Positions 1 through 6,386 of a stretch of DNA of 16,392 nt are shown in pieces (within the stretch, counting starts at the first letter, position 1; each line of letters opens with the position of its first letter). The notes under the pieces are model-generated. The model had not been told where the DNA came from, ran no database searches, and was given only the letters and a program-made list of their open reading frames with translations. Position numbers and translations under genes: made by a program. This stretch comes from CAYJAZ01 sp964371865 (GTDB taxonomy: Bacteria; Desulfobacterota; Desulfovibrionia; Desulfovibrionales; Desulfovibrionaceae): positions 1 to 16,392 of the forward strand of contig CAYJOR010000058.1 of assembly GCA_964371865.1 (NCBI GenBank), given 5' to 3'.

Positions 1-731
1 ACCAACTTACTATGGATTACCAAGACGAACTTCACCGTCCTGCGTTCCCATACAAGTTTAAATTCAAATTTGACGGCTGTCCAAACGGCTGTGTAGCTGC
101 TATCGCTCGTTCTGACTTCTCTGTAATCGGAACTTGGAAAGATGATATTAAAGTTGACCACGAAGCTGTTTCAGCTTACGTAGCTGGTGAGATTGCTCCT
201 AACGCTGGTGCACACTCAGGCAGAGACTGGGGTAAATTTGATATCGAAGCTGAAATTGTAAACCTTTGCCCAACTAAATGTATGAGCTGGGATGGTAAAA
301 AACTTGCTATCGATGATGCAGAATGTGTACGTTGTATGCACTGTATCAACACAATGCCTCGCGCTCTTCACATTGGTGATGAACGTGGTGCTTCAATCCT
401 CGTAGGTGCTAAAGCTCCTATCTTGGATGGTGCACAAATGGGTTCACTCCTCGTACCTTTCATTAACGCAGACGAACCTTTCGATGATGTAAAAGAAGTT
501 ATCGAAAAGATTTGGGACTGGTGGATGGAAGAAGGTAAAAACCGTGAACGTCTAGGTGAAACAATCAAACGTCTTTCATTCCAAAAAATTCTTGAAGTGA
601 CTGAAATTCCGGCTGTTCCACAACACGTTCTTGAACCGCGTTCAAACCCATACATCTTCTTCAAAGAAGATGAAGTTCCTGGTGGTTGGGATCGCGACAT
701 CGTTGCTTACCGTAACCGTCACCAACGCTAA
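1..731 (+). CDS. dsrA: Dissimilatory sulfite reductase alpha subunit, DsrA (5'-truncated)
   Basis: This is the C-terminal part of the catalytic alpha subunit of dissimilatory sulfite reductase, a cytoplasmic enzyme that reduces sulfite with electrons from anaerobic respiration. The reading frame is open from base 3, so the gene starts left of the window. An internal ATG at 12 is not the true start, since family-typical sequence continues across it. Visible features are the GCPNGC motif, part of the siroheme-[4Fe-4S] binding region, then an inserted ferredoxin domain beginning CPTKC and continuing CVRCMHC. The C-terminal stretch ending in YIFFKEDEVPGGWDRD and a basic tail is very close to Desulfovibrio DsrA. 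dsrB follows after 18 bases, so the two are co-transcribed. Identification is secure; only the 5' end is missing. Confidence 0.97.
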   Translation, partial: QLTMDYQDELHRPAFPYKFKFKFDGCPNGCVAAIARSDFSVIGTWKDDIKVDHEAVSAYVAGEIAPNAGAHSGRDWGKFDIEAEIVNLCPTKCMSWDGKKLAIDDAECVRCMHCINTMPRALHIGDERGASILVGAKAPILDGAQMGSLLVPFINADEPFDDVKEVIEKIWDWWMEEGKNRERLGETIKRLSFQKILEVTEIPAVPQHVLEPRSNPYIFFKEDEVPGGWDRDIVAYRNRHQR

Positions 732-749
732 GAAGTGGAGGAAAAACAT

Positions 750-2171
750 ATGGCTTTTATTTCTTCCGGTTATAATCCAGAAAAACCGATGGAAAACCGT
801 ATTTCAGACATTGGTCCTAAGAAATACGATTCTTACTTCCCAGAAGTAATTAAAAACAACTTTGGCAAATGGCTTTATCATGAAATTTTAGAACCTGGTA
901 TTCTTGTTCACGTAGCAGAATCAGGAGATAAAGTTTACACAGTTCGTTGCGGTGGTACAAGAACTACCTCTGTTTCTAACATCCGTGAAATCTGTGATAT
1001 CGCTGATAAATACTGTAAAGGTTGCGTTCGTTTCACCACTCGTAACAACATCGAGTTCATGGTTGATAACGAAGCTGACTTAGCAGCTCTTAAAGCTGAC
1101 TTACCTACCCGTAAATTCGATGGTGGTTCTTACAAGTTCCCTATCGGTGGTACTGGTGCTGGTATCAGCAACATCGTTCACACTCAAGGTTGGATTCACT
1201 GTCACACACCTGCAACTGACGCTTCTGGCCCAGTTAAGTGTGTAATGGATGAAATGTTCGCAGACTTCCAAAATCACCGTCTTCCAGCGCCTGTACGTAT
1301 TTCACTTGCATGCTGCTTGAACATGTGTGGTGCGGTTCACTGTTCTGATATCGGTATCGTTGGTATTCACCGTAAACCTCCTATGATCGATCACGAATGG
1401 ACTGACCAACTTTGCGAAATTCCACTTGCAGTTTCAGCTTGTCCATTAGCTGCTGTTCGTCCAACTAAAGTTGAACTTAACGGCGAAAAAATCAACTCTG
1501 TTGCAATTAAAAACGAACGTTGTATGTACTGTGGTAACTGTTATACAATGTGTCCAGCTCTTCCTATCTCTGATGGTGAAGGTGATGGTATCTGCATCAT
1601 GGTTGGTGGTAAGGTTTCTAACCGTATCAGCCGTCCTAAATTCTCTAAAGTTGTTGTTTCATACATTCCTAACGAAGCTCCACGCTGGCCTAGCCTTACA
1701 CAGCAAATTCGTAACATCGTTGAAGTTTATGCTAACAATGCTAACAAATACGAAAGACTTGGCGAATGGGCTGAACGTATCGGTTGGGAACGTTTCTTTG
1801 AACTTACAGGAATTGAATTCTCAGCTCGTGTAATCGATGACTTCCGTGATCCTGCTTACTACACATGGCGTCAAACAACTCAGTTCAAATTCTCTGAATC
1901 TGGTGCTGAAATCTATGGCGGACATGGTACTGAAGCTGCAGAACGCGCAGAAGTAACCGAAGAAGACAAACAAAAAGTATTAGATTACTTTGCTGCTAAA
2001 ACCAACAAAACTAAATTCTACTTCAACGACTTCCTTGATCTCTTCCCTGAAAAGGGTTCACGTGACGTTAAAGCTGTACTTTCAGCTCTCGTTAAAGAAG
2101 AAAAACTTGTTTACTGGTCATCAGGTTCTACAACTATGTACAACTTGAAAGGCGTAGGTAAAGTAGGCTAG
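750..2171 (+). CDS. dsrB-dsrD: Fused dissimilatory sulfite reductase beta subunit DsrB-DsrD
   Basis: A 473-residue fusion protein. Residues 1-381 are a complete DsrB, the partner of DsrA in the siroheme sulfite reductase. They include ACCLNMCGAVHCSDIG (siroheme-cluster cysteines), the ferredoxin motif CMYCGNCYTMCP and the usual DsrB end, TTQFKF. Residues 382-400 are a linker rich in Gly, Ala and Glu. Residues 401-473 are a full DsrD winged-helix domain with FYFNDFLDLFP and YWSSGSTTMY. DsrD is normally a separate protein of about 78 residues and has been shown to stimulate DsrAB activity. The start is ATG 750, because GGAGG lies 8 bases upstream and the protein then begins MAFISSGYNPEKP as in Desulfovibrio. 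The in-frame GTG at 735 overlaps the ribosome binding site. The same fusion is known in Bilophila wadsworthia. No frameshift or stop is present, so the fusion is genuine. Confidence 0.96.
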   Translation: MAFISSGYNPEKPMENRISDIGPKKYDSYFPEVIKNNFGKWLYHEILEPGILVHVAESGDKVYTVRCGGTRTTSVSNIREICDIADKYCKGCVRFTTRNNIEFMVDNEADLAALKADLPTRKFDGGSYKFPIGGTGAGISNIVHTQGWIHCHTPATDASGPVKCVMDEMFADFQNHRLPAPVRISLACCLNMCGAVHCSDIGIVGIHRKPPMIDHEWTDQLCEIPLAVSACPLAAVRPTKVELNGEKINSVAIKNERCMYCGNCYTMCPALPISDGEGDGICIMVGGKVSNRISRPKFSKVVVSYIPNEAPRWPSLTQQIRNIVEVYANNANKYERLGEWAERIGWERFFELTGIEFSARVIDDFRDPAYYTWRQTTQFKFSESGAEIYGGHGTEAAERAEVTEEDKQKVLDYFAAKTNKTKFYFNDFLDLFPEKGSRDVKAVLSALVKEEKLVYWSSGSTTMYNLKGVGKVG

Positions 2172-2196
2172 TCTTTATTTTGTAAAGATGCTTATG

Positions 2197-2231
2197 GGAA
2201 GAAGACTTCGGTCTTCTTCCTTTTTTCTTTT
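2197..2231 (+). terminator. Rho-independent terminator of the dsr operon
   Basis: A perfect 10-bp stem (2197-2206 with 2211-2220) closed by a TTCG tetraloop is followed by a T-rich tract. It lies 26 bases after the dsrB-dsrD stop codon. It ends the dsr transcript and separates it from the lipoprotein gene. Confidence 0.95.
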
Positions 2232-2325
2232 TCATAGATTATGATGCAAAGTAAACTCTTATTTTTATGACTAGTTATAAATTATTATAAATAAAATTTA
2301 TACAAAATATTTTAAGAAGGTAGAA

Positions 2326-2754
2326 ATGAACACAATTTTTCCTAAAAAAATGCTTATTTTTCCTTTTTTAGCTTTTACTCTAAGCCTTGTAGGGTGTAGC
2401 AGTAATCCACAAGATGAGCTTAGAGAAAATTTTGAAGCTACAGCAAAAGCATTTAATGAAAAAGGATCTCAACAAATAGATGAGTATACAACTCTTTTAA
2501 GTTTATCGATTCCTGATGAAGGTGATCCACAGCTTACTTATCACTACACTGTTAATGATACAATTCCTAAAGTGAAAGCGCAAGATTTTGAAACAATAAT
2601 TCAAGGTCTTAAAGTTGTGAATAGAGATATTATTTGTAAACATAAAGAAGTTCGCACTACCTTAGATCAAGGTGCAAAATACGAATATATCTATACAGGC
2701 GCAGACAAAAAAGAATTAGGTAGATTTACTCTATCAGTGGAAGATTGTAAATAA
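2326..2754 (+). CDS. Putative small lipoprotein of unknown function
   Basis: This encodes a 142-residue protein with a lipoprotein signal: basic MNTIFPKK, a hydrophobic stretch at residues 9-22, and lipobox L-V-G-C with the modified cysteine at residue 24. The mature part starts CSSNPQDEL, has Ser at +2, and should be anchored in the outer membrane or exposed to the periplasm. AAGAAGG just upstream is a good ribosome binding site for this ATG. The mature domain of about 118 residues is rich in charged and Thr residues and has two further cysteines (CKHK and the penultimate C) that could form a disulfide. I do not recognise the family. The gene stands alone between two terminators, so it is probably transcribed by itself. 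Confidence 0.8.
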   Translation: MNTIFPKKMLIFPFLAFTLSLVGCSSNPQDELRENFEATAKAFNEKGSQQIDEYTTLLSLSIPDEGDPQLTYHYTVNDTIPKVKAQDFETIIQGLKVVNRDIICKHKEVRTTLDQGAKYEYIYTGADKKELGRFTLSVEDCK

Positions 2755-2797
2755 TTTTAAACTATGCCATATATTATATAGAGCTAAAGCTTAATGC

Positions 2798-2838
2798 AAA
2801 AAACTTCCTCTAAACAAAGTATTTAGAGGAAGTTTTTT
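2798..2838. terminator. Bidirectional terminator between the lipoprotein gene and rny
   Basis: Inverted repeat 2801-2814 / 2822-2835 has a 14-bp stem and a 7-base loop, and is extended by flanking A-run and T-run. It lies between two convergent genes and carries a T-tract on each strand, so it should end both transcripts. Confidence 0.9.
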
Positions 2839-2881
2839 ATATAAATTAATTACAAGTTATATATTGTGATAGTTTTCTAAA

Positions 2882-4444
2882 CTATTTCGCAAAACCTACG
2901 GCTCTGCGTTCACGAATAACAGTAACTCTGATTTGACCAGGGTAGGTAAGATTTTCTTCAATCTTTGCAGATATTTCTTTACAGAGTAGATATGTTGCAT
3001 CATCGTCGATATTATCTGAGTTTACGATAACACGAAGCTCACGGCCTGCTTGAATTGCAAATGACTTTGCAACTCCTTCACATGAGTTTGCGATACCTTC
3101 GAGATCTTCAAGTCTTTTTACATAGTTTTCAAGAAGTTCTTTACGTGCTCCCGGGCGTGCTCCAGAGAGAGAATCCGCTGCTTGAACAAGAACTGCTAGG
3201 GCTGAATCTGGGCGAATATCTTCGTGGTGAGCTGCGATTGCATGAATAATTTCTTTGCTTTCATTGAATTTTTTAGCTATGTCAGCACCAATAGTTGCGT
3301 GTGAACCTTCGATTTCGTGATCAACAGCTTTACCAATATCGTGAAGAAGCCCTGCTCTTTTTGCTTTCTTGATATTCATACCAAGTTCAGCAGCCATCAT
3401 TCCACAAAGAGCTGAAACTTCAAGCGAGTGCTGTAAAACGTTTTGAGTAAATGATGTACGATATTTTAATTGACCAAGAAGACGAACAATTTCAGGGTGA
3501 ATGCCATGTACGCCTGCATCAAATGTAGCTTGTTCACCAACTTCACGAATTTGTACTTCAAGTTCTTGTTCGCATTTTTGAACGATATCTTCAATACGAG
3601 CCGGGTGGATTCTACCATCTTGAATAAGGCGTTCAAGAGCCATTTTAGCTACTTGACGGCGTAGTGGAGAATATGCTGATAAAATAACGGTTTCCGGTGT
3701 ATCGTCGATAATAAGGTCAACACCTGTAGCAGCTTCAATAGCGCGAATATTACGTCCTTCACGACCGATAATTCTACCTTTCATATCTTCACTTGGAAGT
3801 GAAACAGCGGTAACTGTTTGCTCTACAACGTAGTCACCTGCATAACGTTGTATTGTAGAAGCCAAAATTTCTTTTGCTTTTCTGTCAGCGATTTCACGGG
3901 TTTCTGATTCGATTGTACGCATCATTTTAGCCGCTTCGTGACGTGTTCTATTTTCAATTTCATTGAAAAGTTGAGCTTTAGCTTCTTCATGTGTGAGCGA
4001 TGCAATTTCTTGCAAACGTCTGTGTTGTTCTTCGATTTCTTCTTTTATGACTTCGCTTTGCTCTTCTAAATGGCGTTCGAGTTTAGCCATTTCCTTTTCT
4101 GTTGAAATAATTTCAAGCTCGCGAGTATTAACTTTATCAATTTTTTCTTCAAGTTTTTCAGTTTGTACTTGAAGATGTTTTTCTTTTGATTTAAGTTCTT
4201 TTTCGCGTTCTTTATTTTCGTTTTCAATTTCTTTTTTTAGACTGAATAGTTCGTCTTGACCTTGCAGAAGAATTTCTTTTTTCTGTGCTTGAGCTTCTTT
4301 TCTTGCTTCATTAATAATACGGCGAGCAAGGTCATTAGCGTCCCCAACGCGTCTTGTTGAGTAGTAGCGGTTAGCGATTACGCCTAAGCCCATACTCACA
4401 ATAATAACACCAATAAACAAAAGTGTAACTGTGAATGTTCCCAT
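2882..4444 (-). CDS. rny: Ribonuclease Y
   Basis: RNase Y is a membrane-anchored endoribonuclease that initiates mRNA decay. The 520-residue protein matches the family length. It has an N-terminal transmembrane helix (about residues 3-22), a long Glu/Lys-rich coiled coil (about 30-200), a KH RNA-binding domain around GRIIGREGRNIRAIE, and an HD metal-dependent hydrolase domain with HSLEVS, LLHDIGK and HHED. The C-terminal end IRVTVIRERRAVGFAK is typical. I chose ATG 4444 because AGGAG lies 6 bases upstream; an in-frame TTG at 4450 is less likely. The gene lies downstream of the 6S RNA and its terminator on the same strand. A perfect 18-bp dyad lies about 36 bases before the start codon. Confidence 0.97.
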   Translation of the reverse strand: MGTFTVTLLFIGVIIVSMGLGVIANRYYSTRRVGDANDLARRIINEARKEAQAQKKEILLQGQDELFSLKKEIENENKEREKELKSKEKHLQVQTEKLEEKIDKVNTRELEIISTEKEMAKLERHLEEQSEVIKEEIEEQHRRLQEIASLTHEEAKAQLFNEIENRTRHEAAKMMRTIESETREIADRKAKEILASTIQRYAGDYVVEQTVTAVSLPSEDMKGRIIGREGRNIRAIEAATGVDLIIDDTPETVILSAYSPLRRQVAKMALERLIQDGRIHPARIEDIVQKCEQELEVQIREVGEQATFDAGVHGIHPEIVRLLGQLKYRTSFTQNVLQHSLEVSALCGMMAAELGMNIKKAKRAGLLHDIGKAVDHEIEGSHATIGADIAKKFNESKEIIHAIAAHHEDIRPDSALAVLVQAADSLSGARPGARKELLENYVKRLEDLEGIANSCEGVAKSFAIQAGRELRVIVNSDNIDDDATYLLCKEISAKIEENLTYPGQIRVTVIRERRAVGFAK

Positions 4445-4479
4445 GAACAACTCCTAATATATATTTGCAGCACAATGGC

Positions 4480-4497
4480 TGATTGAGAAACCAATCA
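4480..4497 (-). promoter_or_regulatory. Dyad TGATTG-N6-CAATCA upstream of rny
   Basis: A perfect 6-6-6 inverted repeat sits between the 6S RNA terminator and the rny ribosome binding site. On the rny strand it reads TTGATTG-N6-CAATCAG. The same sequence in the same orientation lies upstream of acs (15747-15764). Its size and symmetry suit a dimeric DNA-binding protein of Crp/Fnr-like architecture, though the half-site is not one I can assign. If transcribed, it could also form a small hairpin in the rny leader. Confidence 0.5.
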
Positions 4498-4510
4498 ATC
4501 TTGATAGATT

Positions 4511-4545
4511 AAAAAAAATGGTTTCCTTTTTCTTGAAAGGAAACC
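4511..4545 (-). terminator. Rho-independent terminator downstream of 6S RNA
   Basis: A 10-bp perfect stem (4520-4529 / 4536-4545) with a 6-base loop is followed on the minus strand by a run of eight T (4511-4518). It ends the 6S RNA transcript or its precursor before rny. Confidence 0.92.
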
Positions 4546-4571
4546 AAGCTAGATTATATTGACATTTTTAT

Positions 4572-4750
4572 CTATTACCCGAAGTGCCGTTGCCTTGGCA
4601 TGTAACAGACCTACGTTAGTAGGTCGGGCACCTCTGCTTTGCTTTAGAATCGTTAACATAAGAAACGATAGCACCACAAAGTCACTCAGTACCCTTATAA
4701 AATGCTTGTGAGGTCGACACACGTCCGAAAGACTCACGAACACTTCAGGA
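4572..4750 (-). ncRNA. ssrS: 6S RNA
   Basis: This roughly 180-base segment reads as 6S RNA, the regulator that binds the sigma70 RNA polymerase holoenzyme by imitating an open promoter. On the minus strand the 5' part CCTGAAGTGTTCGTGAGTC resembles the E. coli 5' end around GAGAUGUUCGCAAGC. The 3' part has a hairpin (GACCTAC/GTAGGTC), then GTTACATGCC and CGGCACTTCGGG, like E. coli GGGUUACAGCC and GGCAUCUCGGAG. The terminal arms pair: CCTGAAGTG (4749-4741) with CACTTCGGG (4586-4578), with one G-U pair. The position directly after zapA matches the known zapA-ssrS linkage of proteobacteria. The ends are approximate. A 64-codon frame here (4549-4743) is not a gene. Confidence 0.9.
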
Positions 4751-4751
4751 G

Positions 4752-4779
4752 ATTATATATAGACTACAACATATTCAAA
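4752..4779 (-). promoter_or_regulatory. Probable sigma70 promoter of 6S RNA
   Basis: On the minus strand a TTTGAA box (4779-4774) and TATAAT (4757-4752) are 16 bases apart, immediately upstream of the 5' arm of 6S RNA. An overlapping TATATA (4761-4756) would place the transcription start nearer 4749, the base of the closing stem. The exact register is uncertain. Confidence 0.6.
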
Positions 4780-4882
4780 AAAAACACAAGTAGCAATTTG
4801 AAAAAAACTCTATTTATATGTAAATAAAAGCAACTTATAAGTCATAAACTAATCTATCCTTATAAAAACTTTTACTTTTTTA

Positions 4883-5206
4883 TTATGAATTTTTAGCATC
4901 GGAAATATGTGTATTAATCATATCAAGTAAATCCTCTATACGAGATTCTACTACGCCTTCCTTCTGCTTTTCTTCGCCTACTTTTTCAAGCAATTTCTCA
5001 TGCTCTTTCTGTAGTTGTAACAAGTCGTCAGCAATACCTATGGCAATGATAGCAAGAAGTCTATCTCTGCCCAATTGGCTTCCATGAAACTGTAGACTAT
5101 CATAACTTTGTTGAATAAATTCGGTAGCCCTTCGCACTCTTTCAGCGTCAGCCGTTGAGTTGAAGGATATATCCAATCCACAAGCGATTACATTATAGGT
5201 TTGCAT
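4883..5206 (-). CDS. zapA: Cell division protein ZapA
   Basis: ZapA binds FtsZ in the cytoplasm and bundles its filaments to stabilise the Z-ring. The 107-residue product has the family pattern: N-terminal beta-strand region (YNVIACGLDISFNS), the helix with RVRRATEFIQQSYDSL, the LLAIIAIGIADDLLQLQ segment, and a C-terminal coiled coil rich in Glu and Lys. The start is taken at ATG 5206 (MQTYNV), with AGGTG a few bases upstream; the in-frame GTG at 5212 overlaps that ribosome binding site. It lies 25 bases after a ZapB-like gene and is followed by 6S RNA, the usual proteobacterial arrangement. No clear terminator separates it from 6S RNA, so some read-through is possible. Confidence 0.9.
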   Translation of the reverse strand: MQTYNVIACGLDISFNSTADAERVRRATEFIQQSYDSLQFHGSQLGRDRLLAIIAIGIADDLLQLQKEHEKLLEKVGEEKQKEGVVESRIEDLLDMINTHISDAKNS

Positions 5207-5231
5207 AAACACCTACACAAAAGAATAAAGT

Positions 5232-5474
5232 TTAAGCTTCATCTTTCTCTGACAATTGTTCACGAACCATATTAAGAAGTTTTTCTAGTTGCTCGTTAGC
5301 AAAAATTCTTGCTTCTTGTTCTTTTTGTAATGCTGCCTCAAGGCTATAATTTTGCTCTATAACGATTTGAGCGTCCGCAACTTCTGCACGAAGTCTTGCA
5401 TTTTCTTCACGCAGACCATTTAACTCATTAGTAAGAGCTGTAATACCTTCTTCAAGTTTAATCATCAATTCCAT
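5232..5474 (-). CDS. Small coiled-coil protein, ZapB-like
   Basis: An 80-residue, almost wholly coiled-coil protein with heptad-spaced leucines (LEEGITALTNELNGLREENARL) and an acidic C-terminus. ZapB of E. coli is a similarly short coiled-coil protein that joins the Z-ring through ZapA. Here the gene is immediately upstream of zapA on the same strand, 25 bases away, which supports a division role. An AGGAT box 7 bases before ATG 5474 supports the start. The call rests on size, coiled-coil character and neighbour rather than on diagnostic residues, so the ZapB name is only a suggestion. Confidence 0.75.
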   Translation of the reverse strand: MELMIKLEEGITALTNELNGLREENARLRAEVADAQIVIEQNYSLEAALQKEQEARIFANEQLEKLLNMVREQLSEKDEA

Positions 5475-5783
5475 AAGTGTATCCTACATATTTTTTTATA
5501 GAAAATCAAGCCAAAGATAAAAAAAAAGCAAGCTTAAAATATCTAGCAATTAAAGATAGATAAAGTCTTTTCAATATTTCGAGCTTTTATTCATAAGTTT
5601 TTGTATAAACAAATTAAAGAATTTTATAAAAGACTTTCTGAAATTTAGCAAGTTTTTTCTTGTTCAAATTTTTCTACGAGAACGTGAAATTAAAGCTTTA
5701 CAGTCGTGAAGAAAAAGGGTAAATTAGCCACCAAGAATATAGTTGCACTAAAATTTTGCAACAAATCATCAAGGAGAATTTTC
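5475..5783. other. AT-rich divergent intergenic region
   Basis: About 309 bases separate the minus-strand zapBA genes from the plus-strand small basic peptide gene. I see no convincing coding frame or RNA. A candidate plus-strand promoter is TTGTAT (5601-5606), an 18-base spacer and TATAAA (5625-5630). A short inverted repeat, GTTGCA / TGCAAC (5742-5747 / 5757-5762), lies just before the ribosome binding site of the peptide gene. Neither site is strong. Confidence 0.35.
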
Positions 5784-5891
5784 ATGGCTCAGAAAAAGCA
5801 AGAAAGAAAAAAAGAATTAGACCGTAGACGTAAACGCCGCGCAGATCGCTTAAAAGAAAGAATCCGCGTAGCTAAAGCTGCAAGCAAGTAG
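5784..5891 (+). CDS. Very basic 35-residue peptide, unknown function
   Basis: The frame from ATG 5784 encodes MAQKKQERKKELDRRRKRR followed by a helical tail ending AKAASK. Seventeen of 35 residues are Lys or Arg. A strong AAGGAGA ribosome binding site lies 7 bases upstream, which argues for real translation and fixes the start. A longer in-frame version from 5706 lacks a comparable site. The charge pattern suggests an RNA-, DNA- or ribosome-binding peptide. It is not bS21 (about 70 residues) and I do not recognise a named family. It precedes an fmdB-type gene and a hairpin. Confidence 0.72.
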   Translation: MAQKKQERKKELDRRRKRRADRLKERIRVAKAASK

Positions 5892-5897
5892 TTCTTA

Positions 5898-5948
5898 AAA
5901 TACAATATAATAGGCGGCATAAGCAAATTCTGCCGCCTCATTGTATTT
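5898..5948 (+). terminator. Hairpin, probable weak terminator after the basic peptide gene
   Basis: A GC-rich stem AGGCGGCA / TGCCGCCT (5912-5919 / 5931-5938) with an 11-base loop is extended by an outer AT stem, AAATACAAT / ATTGTATTT (5898-5906 / 5940-5948). No clean T-run follows, so termination may be partial and the fmdB-purB-pyrE genes could receive read-through. Confidence 0.6.
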
Positions 5949-5972
5949 AAACCTGTAAACAAATTTACTATC

Positions 5973-6356
5973 ATGCCTATCTACGAATACCATTGTAAAA
6001 ACTGTAATAATACTTTTGAAGAGTGGCTTAAAGTTAGTGATGCTGAAAAATCACAACCTTGCCCACAATGTAGTCAACAAGCCGATAGGTTTGTTTCACA
6101 AACATCATTTGTTCTTAAAGGTGGCGGCTGGTACGTTACTGAATATGGAAAAAATTCCGCTTCTAGTTCGCATAACGCACCTACTTCATCAAAGCAAAAC
6201 TCTGATACTGCTACTGCAAGCGCGGATTCTTCATCAAGTACAAAAGAGTCTGGCTCATCCTCGTCTACCTCTGAAAGCTCAACATCTAGCTCTACTGCAC
6301 AAACAACACCGACGGCAAGCTCACAAGCAAGCTCAAGTACTAAAGCAGACTCATAA
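5973..6356 (+). CDS. FmdB-family zinc-ribbon protein with Ser/Thr-rich tail
   Basis: This is a 127-residue protein starting MPIYEYHCKNC, the hallmark of the FmdB / CxxC zinc-ribbon family. The four metal-binding cysteines are C8, C11, C30 and C33, followed by the conserved SFVLKGGGWYVTEYG segment (residues 45-59). From about residue 61 to the end the protein is nearly all Ser, Thr, Ala and Gln, a disordered tail seen in other Desulfovibrio members of the family. The biochemical role is not established; FmdB is named as a putative regulator near formamidase genes. There is no clear ribosome binding site before ATG 5973, but the start matches the family exactly. purB follows after 30 bases, so this is probably the first gene of the purB-pyrE operon. 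Confidence 0.88.
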   Translation: MPIYEYHCKNCNNTFEEWLKVSDAEKSQPCPQCSQQADRFVSQTSFVLKGGGWYVTEYGKNSASSSHNAPTSSKQNSDTATASADSSSSTKESGSSSSTSESSTSSSTAQTTPTASSQASSSTKADS

Positions 6357-6386
6357 ACCTAACCCTTAAAATAAAAAATAAATACT

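Noticed and set aside
735..749. GTG start of dsrB five codons upstream
   Set aside because: It overlaps the GGAGG ribosome binding site, and DsrB homologues start at MAFISSGYNPEKP.
2276..2302. TATAAAT...ATTTATA inverted repeat before the lipoprotein gene
   Set aside because: It is entirely A/T in an A/T-rich spacer and expected by chance.
4549..4743. 64-codon minus-strand frame between zapA and rny
   Set aside because: It coincides with the 6S RNA, whose pairing and conserved segments explain the sequence; it has no convincing ribosome binding site and no protein-like features.
4551..4758. Short direct repeat AGATTATA/GATTATAT flanking the 6S RNA, as if from an insertion
   Set aside because: It is an AT-rich TATAAT-like sequence; one copy is the promoter -10 box, so chance explains it better than a mobile element.
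5706..5783. N-terminal extension of the small basic peptide
   Set aside because: It starts at a GTG without a good ribosome binding site, and its composition differs; the strong AAGGAGA site points to ATG 5784.
6153..6353. Ser/Thr-coding low-complexity repeat in fmdB as a possible phase-variable tract
   Set aside because: The codons vary and no uniform short tandem unit is present, so slippage switching is unlikely; such tails are usual in Desulfovibrio FmdB proteins.
6016..6369. 117-codon frame overlapping fmdB in another frame
   Set aside because: It results from the Ser-rich low-complexity coding repeats of fmdB read in an alternative frame.
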